Source: Plectrocnemia conspersa
Lineage: Eukaryota; Arthropoda; Insecta; Trichoptera; Polycentropodidae
Direction of reading: 5' to 3'
DNA: 64,000 nucleotides
Assembly (NCBI GenBank): GCA_009617715.1
Contig: VTFK01000168.1
Coordinates: 248,001 to 312,000, forward strand
Below are positions 47,972-59,700 of this stretch, in pieces. Position numbers and translations under genes: made by a program. The notes beneath the pieces are model-generated. The model saw nothing but the letters and a program-made list of their open reading frames with translations. It was not told the DNA's origin and made no database searches. Position 1 is the stretch's first letter. Each line of letters begins with the position of its first letter.

Positions 47972-50900
47972 ATGGAAGCCGTCGACGAAATGACGGCGGC
48001 CGAGCTGCGCACGAAGCTGGCCGAGTACGGGCTGCCCGTCATGCCCATCACCAACTCCACGCGCGGCGTGCTCGTCAAGAAACTCAAGCTGCTGATGGCG
48101 GGCCAGAGCGACGGCGTCGCTCTCGCCAAGTACTCCAGCGGCGAGGACTCCGACCTCGACGCCAAGGAAGTGCGGCCGAAGCGCAAGTCGATGCCCCCGC
48201 CGGCCGCCGCGAGGCCGCGCCGCTCCGTCCTCCCGCAGCCCCCGGCGCCGTCTCCGCCCCTCGTCGAGGAGCGTCCCGTGCAGCCGGTCGCCTCCTCGCA
48301 GGTAAATTACTTTTGTCTCTAGTCCGTATGCTCATTACTATCATTTTTCTAAATGGTAAAAATGTAAAATTCACATGTTTTAATGCGATGGATGTGGTTG
48401 ACCATTGTATTTGGATTTCATTGCCGAAAATGTCATTTCGCCTAAATAAGTTGCTAATGTCGGCAGTAATAGCATTGCATCACTTTGCTTGACAACCTAT
48501 TGCCATTCGCCTTTTTAAATCAGTGAATGCATTGATTTATTCAATACATTCAATTTTACAAAAAATTCGACCAAATAGTCGAACCATCATATAAAATTGT
48601 ATCTTCATTATGATATTCATTATTCATATTCTCTTTCAGTTCAAATACCCTTCAAGTTATTGAGTTCATCGCTCATATTTTTTGACACAAGATAACTGGG
48701 CGCTTTGCACTTTGATGTAGTTATTCCGCTTTATTTTTTTTCTTATCAAAAAAGTGTCAATTATATTAAAAAAATCAAGTATTAGCTTTATTGGAAAGAT
48801 AATTTTGTGCCATTAGTGTTTAATATGATTTCGAGCTTTTTAATGTCAATTCACAGGTCCATTATGCCAAATTATGTGCTCATCGAATGTTTCCTTTTTG
48901 TGAATAGTGACTTTTGTGGATGTAACGGCGTCTCAATAATGGCTTATGGATTTCATTTACTCTAAATGTGACAATTTTGCTTGTTGACGTAGTCATTCAG
49001 CCATAAATGAGCCTCATCGCTGAACAAAATTTTGTGGTGAAAATGAGGATCAAGAGCAATCTTATTCGGCCCATTCACCGAACGTACGGCGCACACGATA
49101 GTCAAGCGGCTTCAATTCTTGCACGAGCTGGATCTTGTAAGCTAGTAAATGAAGATCTTTCCGAAAAATTTAACAAAGTGTACGGATACAGCTCCAATTG
49201 CTGTACACGATGGTGAATCGACTCATTCAGGTCCTCCTCGATACTACGCTTCACAGCAGAAAGAACTTCTTATATGTATGCGTGATTATTCGAATTACTT
49301 GCTTGGTGGGACATAGATGTCGACCGTAAAATGTTTTTCGAAATAAATTTGCATAATTTGCAAGCGTTATTCTGATGTAAGTCTATTCATGGTGAAATGG
49401 CAAACCAAACAGTACAAATCAGCTGTCAAATTGGCTGTTGTTGGAAAAAGTGTTGCCAAGTAATGTTTTACGTCAATAGAAGTGAAAATGTGGTGTTGAA
49501 AAAATATTCAATGTCGATTTAGGGTAGCGAAATTTGGAGGACGCATTCTTGCCAAAAAGTCTTATGAGGAGAAAATGAAAAGAAACTACGATTGGGCTAA
49601 AAAGCATGGAAATTGGACAGTTGATGATGCAAAGTTTTATGGTCTGTGGATCAAATCGGAGAGTATTTGTTAGACGAACAATCAGCGAAAAAATGAGGCC
49701 TAATTGTATTGTGCTAATTATATAGCAAAGTGGGGATTGAGTTATGTCGTGGGGTTGTTTCTCAGCAGCAGGAGTTAAAAAACCGTGTAAAAATAGACAG
49801 GATTTAAAAAAATTATATTAAAGCAATTTTTAGAACTTCTAGTTTCTACAAATAAAAGAAGATGGAATAAATAAAAATAGGATTGTGACACCCCAATCGC
49901 TAGATTTAAATCTAATTGAGGTTTTAGGGGATTAGCTTGATCATAAAATTCGCCAATACTCACTAAATTCCTAAAAAGCCTTATGCAACGGAACGTTAAC
50001 AGAGTGAAAGGGCTAACATATCAACCACTACATTTAAAAATATAGTTATTATACTGCTAAGAATAGTTAAAGATGTGTTATCCAATAGGGGTAGATTATT
50101 AGATAAAAAGGCAATTAAATGGTTTTTTTTTATTAGTTTGTTTCAAAAATATTATTTTAAATTGTAATTTAAAGTTTATTGGTAAATATACAGCTTTGAT
50201 CTAAGGACCATCAAACTCAACTAGAGGTTTATTGATTTTACAGGATCTTGCTAAAGGGCGTCATGTAGATAATCCATTTTTTGTGGTACCTCATTTCCAT
50301 AATTTTTATCTTCACTTAAATTCTTATGATTATCAGGAAAGTAGCCATAGAGCATGTATGTCATGCCCAATATATTTATATTTTTCAAAGTCATTTTAAA
50401 TAATGCGTGAACTCTAAACGGGGACGTCATTTAGGAGAGGGTATTTATTCCCCCTTGAATTTGGCCAGAAAAATGCACCTTCGCGAAATCGAAATATTAA
50501 AAAAACGACCACAATCACAAAATTGAAACAAATTCCCTGCATTAGACACTTAAACATGCATGATTATTGACAACTGTCTGATTTACAGTACTGGCAACAT
50601 ATGAAACTCGAAGTGGATTAAATACTTGCATCAAAAAAAAAAAAAAAACGTTGCTTATCAAATAGATACTATTCCCACATAGTTAATTCCTATATTATGT
50701 AAAAAGCTGGTGAAAGAAAAACAAAGAAGATTTTTAAAAACGTAATTCAAAATCATATTTTCACGAAGATTGCTTTGAGAAATATCATACGATGGACAAA
50801 TATAACACATATAAATATATTTAGCGTTTCATATATCAAAGTAATAAAAAATACAACAATAAATTCCATGCAATTAAAAATATGTTGAGAACCACTGGTG

Positions 50901-53111
50901 TTGTATGAATTATAATAGTGAAAAATTAACTAAATACTATTTACAAGGATAGAGTGAAACATTCGTTCTTTTGTCATTTCATTCTTGGATGGTTTTTTTT
51001 CAGGTAGTGCTCCGGACATCTGGAACAGGTACAGGTTATAAAATAATAGGAAGAAGGCCTAATTTTTGTGGTTAAATTTAAATTTAATAGAAAATAATAC
51101 CAATAAATTAAAGTGTACGACATAAATAAACAACAAAAAATATTTTATATTAATTTTATAAGAAATATTAAGAGCCTCTGTTGTAAAGTTGGGTTGAGTA
51201 AAATTCAGAAAAGGTTCTTGGGATACACTAGTACAACTCAGATAAAAGCTTCTCAAAATTATCTTGAGAACAAATAGCAAGCTTTTATAAATATGTTACT
51301 AACCTTTAATATTTTTTTGTAGGTAACGAAATCGGTGAGCTCCCGTCGTGTGACGCGCACCTATCGCACCAACGACGATTACGAAACCGGCTCCGACAGC
51401 GAGTTGGATTCAGCCACTGCCGTCGCGCCCATCTCGCTGCGCAATCCAATCAAGAATCCCACTATCCCTTCCGCCGCCTCAGTTTCTTACTCAGCCGCTG
51501 ACATCTCCGACAATCTCAACTCGATCCGAACGCGCCTCGGTCTCGCTCAGCCGTCCGAGCGAACCTACTCTCGCGAGTCCGAGGAGATTGACTCGCCCTA
51601 CTACAACACCTTTACCAGGAAGCTCACTGCGCTCAAAGTAGACGGATCCTCGACTTTAGACGGCGATCGCTCAAACGGAAAGGACTCGTTATGCGACTAG
51701 AACTCGATATTCTTATGATAGGCGCGCAGAGTATCCATCCGATTTTAGAACAGCCGGCGAAAAAAATGTCTCAAAAAACAATCTGGTATCGTTAGCGATA
51801 GTCGGCGTCGGGGTGGCTTTCTTCGTTGCCGTGTCTTTTGTTTACATGGGCATGAAAAGCGAAGCGCAATTTAATCCGGCCGATCCGAATAACACTATAC
51901 CTGTCTGCCTATCTAAAGACGACAACTCGAGACCGGGCGAGAATTGTGTGTACGAATCGAGAATCACTAGCGCTACAGATCTATTAAAAATGCTTCATCC
52001 GGAATTGACATCTCGGGCGGTCGATTCTAAATGCTCGGCCGGAACTAAGCTACCATATATGACTGAATCTGAAACAGTGCGATTTGTTCAAAGCGTTTAT
52101 GGAGGAAAGAGTGGCGTTGAAATATCGACTGATTTTAATAATGCCCAAGTCTTAGTGATGAACAATCTAAAATGGGGCATATCAATTTTAAGCGTACAAT
52201 CTAAATACGGAGAACAGAATGTTATACTCGAAAACATGGATGATGTTGTATCGGAGAGGAGGAATTCGAAGGTCGCTTTGGCAGTTTTGAATCCATCCGT
52301 ATCTATGAAATGCTTGATAATGCAGAAAGTATATGTTTTATCGATCGTTGTCGTCGGAGTTTTTCTTTTGATTTTGGCTGCCTATTTGACCCATAGAGGA
52401 ATCAGGGCTTATATGCAGCATCGAAAAGCGAAACAAGATGAAGTTTATTCGTTCATCGAGCAGATCGTTGAATATCTATCGCAGGATAATGGAGATGAGA
52501 CGTCCGAGGGCCAAAGTAAGGCAGTGGCCGTCAACCATATAAGAGACGACCTCATCCCGCCGAAAAATCGCGATAAAATGAGCAAGACTTGGAACGCTGC
52601 CATCAAATACATGGAGGAAAATGAAAGCAGGGTTAGATTCGAAGTTGAAAAGATCCGCGGCGAAGAATTCCAATCGATACGTTGGGTATCGCCGTCGGGA
52701 AGTCCTAAACCTACTCGTTCGAGCACCCGCTCTTGGCAAGGACAAGCGTTCGAGACTCAACACGGCTCGGTCAATAACTTGGCGGTGTCCCCCACCCCTT
52801 GTTTGAAAATCAGACACATGGTCGATAAAAACGATAAGAATGCGAATCTGAAGACTGTTATTCGAGATGCTATACTGGAGAAGTGCGGTACTCAATGCAG
52901 AATACTTCACATCGAGATCGATAAGGTGTCCTGCTGCGTGTTTGTGAAATGCGCCTCTCCGGCTGATGCCGGCATCGTCTATCAGAGCCTCCACGGCTGG
53001 TGGTACGAGGGCAGTCTCATCACGGTCAAGTATCTGCGCCTGGAGCGGTATATGGACCATTTCCCGTCGTCGCCTTCAGTCGGACCATACCTCAAGCCTT
53101 CCAATCAATAG
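47972..53111 (+). CDS. MAN1: Inner nuclear membrane protein MAN1 (LEMD3), with one frame break
   Basis: LEM-domain protein of the inner nuclear membrane that binds BAF and restrains BMP/TGF-beta Smad signalling. Two exons: 47972-48301 and 51323-53111 (donor CAG|GTAAAT, acceptor TTTGTAG). Residues 1-45 are the LEM domain (EMTAAELRTKLAEYGLPVMP, STRGVLVKKLKLLM). A Ser/Pro/Arg-rich nucleoplasmic linker follows, then TM1 (SLAIVGVGVAFFVAVSFVYM), a lumenal region with paired Cys, TM2 (VLSIVVVGVFLLILAAYL), the winged-helix MSC region and an RRM/UHM-like end (RILHIEIDKVSCCVFVKCAS). Total is about 705 residues, between fly and human lengths. The linker frame stops at 51700 while the TM1 frame is open from 51660, so a one-base frame change between about 51660 and 51700 is needed. 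The start is at MEAVDEM; an upstream in-frame ATG (47873) is less likely. AATAAA at 53407. Confidence 0.92.
48840..49480 (-). mobile_element. mariner-like DDE transposon relic in MAN1 intron
   Basis: On the minus strand, a start-like MNRLTSE (about 49391-49371) matches the DUF4817-type N-terminus. About 350 bp further on come ILFSDEAHLWLNDYVNKQNC (catalytic SDE) and TPLHPQKSLFTKRKHSM. The sequence 5' of the start contains CAATTTGACAGCTGATTTGT, comparable to the left end of copy 2. Middle and C-terminus are lost. More diverged than copies 1-3. Confidence 0.7.
49540..50070 (+). mobile_element. Tc1-like transposase relic in MAN1 intron
   Basis: Plus-strand fragments read KKSYEEKMKRNYDWAKKHGN and WTVDDAKF, then after slips RVFVRRTISEKMRPNCIV, VMSWGCFSAAGVKK, PQSLDLNLIE and CNGTLTE. 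That is the standard order of Tc1-type DDE transposases (SWGCFSAAG and P-DLNPIE boxes, the latter holding the second/third acidic residues). Stops throughout. Distinct from the DUF4817-type family. Confidence 0.8.
50414..50525 (+). mobile_element. MITE-like element (AGGGAC family), left part, copy 3
   Basis: GGGACGTCATTTAGGAGAGG at 50422-50441, then TTATTCCCCCTTGAATTTGG, CCAGAAAAATGCA and AAAAAACGACCACAATC match the left two thirds of the complete copy at 29.5 kb. The right third is missing. Confidence 0.65.
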
Positions 53112-55544
53112 GAACGGATGTCATCTGCATAAATTCATATATAGTAATAGTCGACTTTTAACAATTAGAAATGTGCCCTTCGTTTCCGTGGCTTTAATCG
53201 TTGCACAAAATGTTTTTATTGTATTTTTGGGTACTGGCGCGTTGTAACAGCTTTCAGTGTAAGCGTCATCTTGTTATTGTCATTGATAAGGAATGTGGAT
53301 AGATATGTATGAATTATTTCCTAGGCTTCATTGGAAATATCTTCTGTGAAGACGTTTGATAATTTTGCAAAATCTGGCTGCTGCGTAAGTCAATTCTTCT
53401 AATATAAATAAAACGGTTTATTAATTCTGTCGATTCTTTTGTTATTTTTGTATGAATTTGAATGTTTTTTTCTTGCTCATAAGTTAAATTTTACTTTTGT
53501 CATCTAATATATTTTTAATTAAAAATTGGATTTAAAACTTATGCAGCGATAATTATCTATATTTTATCTGAATCTGACGAAACTTATGTACAATAAATTA
53601 TGCATATTATGATAACTGATTTGAGATTGTAATCGCTTTTAATTATATATTTATGTACTATGACCTGAATTTATTTTTAAATTTATTGTGTGCCTTTGAA
53701 AGAATTTTAATACGGAAGCGAGAATGGATAATATTATAGTAAAGAGCTCTATAGGATTGCAAAGTTGCATATATGGTTTTACTTAAAAGTTATAACACTG
53801 GTCGTTTTTGTCTATTTGAGTTGTTTTGAATGTAGTATCGTTTTCTTCTAAAGATGAATGCTTTTCGATAAGTTGCTCATCAAAATAATTGTTATATTCG
53901 AAAGGCATTTGAAAAGATTTTAAGATATGTTTAAAAAAAGGCAAGCACTTCTGCTGGCTTCGGAAGAAATTTGATGGAAAAATAGTTCAATTTTGAATAT
54001 AGTATATTTGTATTTATATAATTGATTAAAAATATGTTCAGAATGTTTTATATAATGTAGCGTTTTCAATTCGTTGCTCAAAAGTGTCCAGTTATCGGTT
54101 TTATGGTTAAAATTATGTATATATTTAACAATCTTACAGATTTATATCTTTAAATAGGGTTTAAAGTTATTAACTGTCTGAGTTTTTAACTAATTTTATT
54201 AAAGAACTAAGTGTTTGATTTTTTGTGTTTTGGCGTAACATTTAACTTTATAATAACAATTGTATATTGTCCAGAAGAGTACATCCTAAAATGATTTTTA
54301 TATTTATAAGTTAATTTTTGTATGTTTTTTCTTTCTTTTTTATTATTTTGATTAAAATTAATCCATAATAGTGTGGTTTTATTTTTTGAACATTTTGCCT
54401 TGTGGGATTTTTCGACAGTTATTTGTTTTAAGTTTATGTTTAGTCTTTTTTGTTAGATCGATGATGACATGACAATATTATTAAATTATATAATTAATCA
54501 TTAAATTATAAACTGATGATGGGTTTGACGAATGATTCGAAGGTTGATCTTTTTGTTTATAAATAAACTTTGAATACTTTTTACATATTTGTTTTTAATT
54601 TTTCCAAATTATTGATTTCAGATTTTTTAGGATAACTAGATAATATTTATAGTTAGAATCTATAGATTGTTTTATATTGATCTTTAATTCTGCTATCACA
54701 TATTTTTCTAAAAATAAATTTATTTTTTTAAAATAAAATATACATTTTGTAAACGACGTTAATAAAAGTGGGGATTTAAAGTAACATCAATTTGTATTAT
54801 TACTATCCTTAATAGTTCATGATGGAGAATTTTAATTAAGGTCTACTTATAAATGACAAAAGTTTTGATAATACAAACAACTTATTTTCTTATGACATCC
54901 AGACATGCTTGTGCTTGAGTGCTAGACAGTTCAGAGGTCATTATATTTTGAATACATTTGTATGTTAAGCGATTGCAGTGACGCTTTTGCCCTTTGTACT
55001 GAACGGTTCTGTAAGTTTTAAACCAATAAGATGAACGATAAGTTTTATTTTCGAGTGCTAGAGTTATACAAATTTACACAAATATTAATTTTATCAACAA
55101 CATTAAACAATTATTTAACTCGTCTATTCCTAATTCATAGTGTCCTAAATCGAATGCAGTATTTGTACCATTTAACAGTTCTTCCATAATTAGTGATCGA
55201 ATATAATTCAAGATCCTAAGTTAAAATATTGTAATAGTCTAGTCACTTGGAACAAAAATATGTTGAGGTAGAATTATCAGAAAAGCAGATTGACGTGTTG
55301 CTTTATGAGTTTTCCCCAGTACGGTAGGTAAAAATAATTTGAACAATTGAAAATACATTCAATTAGAAATAGCTAATGATATTTTGATGAAGTGAATTCA
55401 TGACATAACCTTAAATAAGTTGATCAGATTTTGAAAATAATAAAGGACATAAAACAGCTATCTGGAAAATCTTTATTCATTTATGGATCTTGCAAGAGCT
55501 AAAAAAAATTATTGTTCGAGGGGCGCAAAGAAGAACAATCCTCA
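53112..55544. other. MAN1 3' UTR and AT-rich spacer
   Basis: A canonical AATAAA at 53407-53412, followed by a GT/T-rich stretch, is the likely MAN1 polyadenylation site. Beyond it, about 2.1 kb of AT-rich DNA shows no gene or identified repeat. Confidence 0.5.
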
Positions 55545-55712
55545 AAAGGGGGACGTCTGGTCACATTACCTTAAACATTTTCATATTTAAAAAAAAATAA
55601 CTCCTACAAGTAAGTTTCAATAAAAAAACTAAATGCGACCACTGACTGGGCAAATTTCGCCCCCCTCCCCCTGGAAAAATCTGAGATGACATTCCTGTCT
55701 ATGATTCACTGT
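55545..55712 (+). mobile_element. MITE-like element (AGGGAC family), copy 4
   Basis: GGGGACGTCTGGTCACATTA at the left and GCGACCACTGACTGGGCAAA, CCCCCCTCCCCCTGGAAAAA and ATGACATTCCTGTC at the right follow the family order, with a more diverged centre. Confidence 0.6.
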
Positions 55713-56799
55713 TCGTTTCACGCGAAAGATCTTTCCCTAAATTCTACCGAGTCACCGAAAACATAACAAATTTTCGGTGGCCAGCTGAGCGTAACCTGTT
55801 ACTAGCAGAAGTGATTATAATGAAGTGATTATAATAATACTCAAGGATATTTAAAAAATACATCATTCAATAATTACATATCATTTTAACATATAAAAAT
55901 ATTATCAGAAATTGATAGATTTATTGAATTTTAAGTTTTATTTGCGGCGGGCAAATTTAAATGAGCTCGCGGGCCCGAGGTTCCTCACCACTGCTCTAGT
56001 ACAACCCCCTTACTCGAGCTATCTAGACATTAAGATGATGGTGCACATTTATTTTTTCCAACACATTTGTAATTAGCTTGTGCATGTGTTTGTCTATATT
56101 ACTTAATATAAGTTTATGTTTGTATACGAGTTGACGTAAACATTTAAACTATTTTGTATAAAGGCTATCATGACGCATTAACTAAACTACCCGAGTCAAG
56201 ATAGTCTGTTTTATGATAATAAGTTGTGGGGGCCTATCTATATATTTATTATGGTCAAAACTTGGCGGAACTCTGGTAATACTAATGTGTTGGGGCGGAG
56301 GGTAGTACACTCTTTTGATGGACCTCGACGGGAAGATAACGGCTGGTGGTACCTCGTCCACGCATTCGCATATATTTTAATAACAAACATGTAAACTATT
56401 ATAAACATTTAATAAAATACTAAAATAAATAATAAAATAATAGTGTAACATGCAATTTGAGCGCCAATTTAGCGGAGATGGCTCCACAAGTTTTTCCTTA
56501 ATGTTCTCAACACAATTAAGGAAATTCGTATTTTTTTATTTATTCCTGTCAAATTGTCGTCCTCACTTGTGGCCACGAGACGTCCATGACCATGGAGGTA
56601 TCACTGACACCAATCGCACGAGCTTAACCGCGCGAATTCGATTCTAACTTTCGATTGAGCGCCCCTGTTCGCACTTGACTGGCAGCATTCCGTTGTGCGT
56701 TTGTGTTTGTACAATTTACGAGGTATTTGCGCGTCGGCCCGATAGCCTAATCAGTGGCGTTCGCGAACTCGCGTCGGCCGACGCGTCCGCCGTGAAAAC
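55713..56799. other. hAT end and BCKDHB upstream region
   Basis: At 55945-55998 the sequence GGCGGGCAAATTTAAATGAG, CTCGCGGGCCCGAGG and CTCACCACTG, read on the minus strand, is a typical hAT terminus (CAGTGGTGAG...). The rest of the element is not visible. From about 56640 the composition becomes GC-richer and leads into the BCKDHB start, so the promoter and 5' UTR are probably here. The frames at 56450-56647 and 56675-56920 overlap this and are not genes. Confidence 0.5.
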
Positions 56800-59700
56800 A
56801 TGGCTACATTCATCGCGAAGATCGGCAGAAAGGCGGCAGCGAGCCAGGTGCAAAATGGCGTCAGGTGCTCGTCACATTTCACGTACGTGCCCGAGAAGAG
56901 CGACAACACCCACGGTATGAGAAAAAACATGTTTTCAAATCGGCAAGGTCGCTGTTTGGACACTTTAGACCAAAATTAAAAAGCATTGAATCACACTTAA
57001 CGCTACGTGTTCGGTTTAAATTGTTGGCGATTATTGTTGATATTTGGCCTAAGCAATACATCGAATGGCTTTATCTATAATTTATATTTAAGACCTTAAA
57101 TACTATGTAAATAAATTTCTTACAACGGTGCGTCAAATATTATTTTATTTGTTATAAAGCTAGTACAATATTTCATCTTTTTTTTTTGACGAATTATGCA
57201 TTCTCATAATAAAAATTAAAATAATGACTCTCATTCAAAAACATGAAAAAATGGGAACATGCTTATTTTCATAAATTAGTATTTAATCTAGTGTTTTTTA
57301 TGCAAATGCACGTGGACAATTTAGTAAACAATTTATCTATTTATGTGTGCCATCTAATTACCAACGCTTGCGTTCTCAAACATTGTTTAAAGTAACGCAT
57401 GTAATAACATGAGTATTAGATAACTTCTCAATAAGAACAGCTACTTGGTTTCTTAACCATCTGGGTAGTATTGGTTTATTCTTATCCAGGTACTCGCAGT
57501 TGGTGAACGCATTGTGGTTTATCCATAAAAATCATTATTGTAAATATTTTTATATGTTTACCCTGCACATGTACATATGTACGTAAATAAATAAATTAAT
57601 GCCTTGCATTAGGGGTGGTAAGCCATAATGAGGTAGTGCCCATATTGTGTGTTGCTATGAGTCATTTTCACTCGTCAATGAAAATTACATTGAATGACTC
57701 AACCACTCTTTAAGAAAGAATAAGCAGGAAAGTAATGATATAATTTGTTCTGCGATCTCAGCGTTTATGTTATTGCTGATTTCTCTCTATTTTAAAAAAA
57801 AAATCATGTCGCACTGCCTTTAAATATAAAATGGTTTTCTTGATACCATTATTAAAAAGTAAAAGTGTAATTGGATTGAGATTAGAGAAATTTTTGATGC
57901 GACTGAATTCAAACAACTTAAATACTCAATATGAGAGATAAGTTTTTAAAAAGACCGGACCAAAAAAATCACATGAGGAAGTTTATAAAAAAATTAAAAA
58001 CATGAATTAATAATATTTTAAACTATACATTTAAAAAAAATGATACGTTGAGAGCTTGTAATTTACAATACAAAAGAGAAATGTTGTGAAATAAATATTA
58101 ATAATATAAAGATAAAACTATTTATTTGCAATGAATTTTTCGTGCGATCAATTATAATATCATATATAAGGGAAAACTTTGTACACTCATGACTAGATGG
58201 TGCAATATTCTTATTTATATTATTATTATATTGGACATAAAGATCATTACAAAAATAATATACAAATCATATACACATATGTATGTATCATTTAAAATAT
58301 TGTTTTGTTTATAAATCAAAGTGTGTATTATATTTAAAAAAATACATATGTATTCATGTAAAATTAAAAATATTATACAGTTAGCTATGTTTCAAACCAA
58401 AGAAAATCAAATGATTCACTGAAAACTCGGTGAAAAATAGTCAAATGTTAAAAATATAAATTCCTGATTTTGTTCGAGTTAAAGATATTTACGTCTCATT
58501 TGTAGTTCTTGCTTATATAGTAATAATAATTATGCGGCTTAATATTCAATAAGTAACTTTTTGAGAAAATCAGCTGTTACATATTTTATAAAGGTTGAAT
58601 GTAATTAAAACTTGAAAAAATAATAAAACCTAATGTAAGGATTACTTTAAATATTTTGCCTTCGCGGCCAAAAATAGACGCCGGAAAGCTGGTAACAATT
58701 TATTTAGTATTACATATATCGAAACAAACTATTGTAGAATTGTATGTGTTTTTCTTCGAGCACTGGTGGAGAAGTTGTCGGAGGAATAATGGTCCTCTAA
58801 GATCTCTTGTTGTCGATCGTCTGCGGTGATCGGTCGTCTGCAGTATCTCTCAATCTTCTCTATAGCAAGCCTTTTGTACCGTAGGCTGGGTAGATCTCCA
58901 GCGAATCACAACCATACATAGATCATTGAACCAATTGATGTGATCGTATATTCGACCAACGAAATATGTCCATGCCTTGAAAAAGTGAAATTTTTTAAAT
59001 AGACATATTCGAAGGTTGAATATAAACGGTCTTTTTTCAGTCGCCCGATGGCGTATTGTTTGCGCATTTAAAATGGTAATAACGACGTGCTTCGACCCAT
59101 TGTTTATGAATTCTTTTATGTCTAAATGATTGTGTTTTTTTCCCCTGGACATAACCAGGGCTTACCGTGATGGTCCGTTCAGTGTCAGTCTGTTGTGTTA
59201 TCTTTCTTGTGGGTTACGCTTTGTTTATATTACACAGTTGTCAATATATATTCTTGTAATTATCGTTTGGTTATGATGTTTACTGCGCAAGTATAATAAA
59301 TATCCCCACATTCATTTACCAGCTTTTTCCCTAAAAACATAAAGTTTTTATATCAAGCCATATTAATAACAATATATACTAACTATAAAAAAAGCTCGTA
59401 ACCGTGCGCTCCCACTGCGACGGTGACGGCGCCGACACGATTTTAGTGCTTTTGACGTGAATTTTTGACTTCTGAGAAGTGATAATTGTTTTTGCGTTTT
59501 CCTATTGAGCAAAATTCGGTTTGAATTTACTTTGACCAATACTCAATCAGAAGTCCGTAGTAATATCGATAAGGCTATCATATTTTTAAAACATGTGTAG
59601 AACTGTAGACAAACTATGAAGTACATATTATGCGTGTGTCTGTATTTCTTCTTCTGCTTATTTCCCCTGAGAGATGAGTTGATATTTAGTATCATAAATA

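Noticed and set aside
47758..48492. Long overlapping open frames on both strands (142, 220 and 96 codons) over MAN1 exon 1
   Set aside because: They are shadows of the GC-rich MAN1 frame; only the frame with the LEM domain has conserved content.
51636..51663. A 23-28-bp intron (AAA|GTAGAC ... TTTAG) explaining the MAN1 frame change
   Set aside because: Far too short for spliceosomal removal in insects; a one-base error or mutation is more likely.
52476..53060. 194-codon minus-strand open frame
   Set aside because: Lies entirely antisense to the conserved MSC/RRM part of MAN1 and has no domain of its own.
58850..59152. 100-codon minus-strand frame in BCKDHB intron 1
   Set aside because: No recognisable domain; it sits in a repeat-like block.
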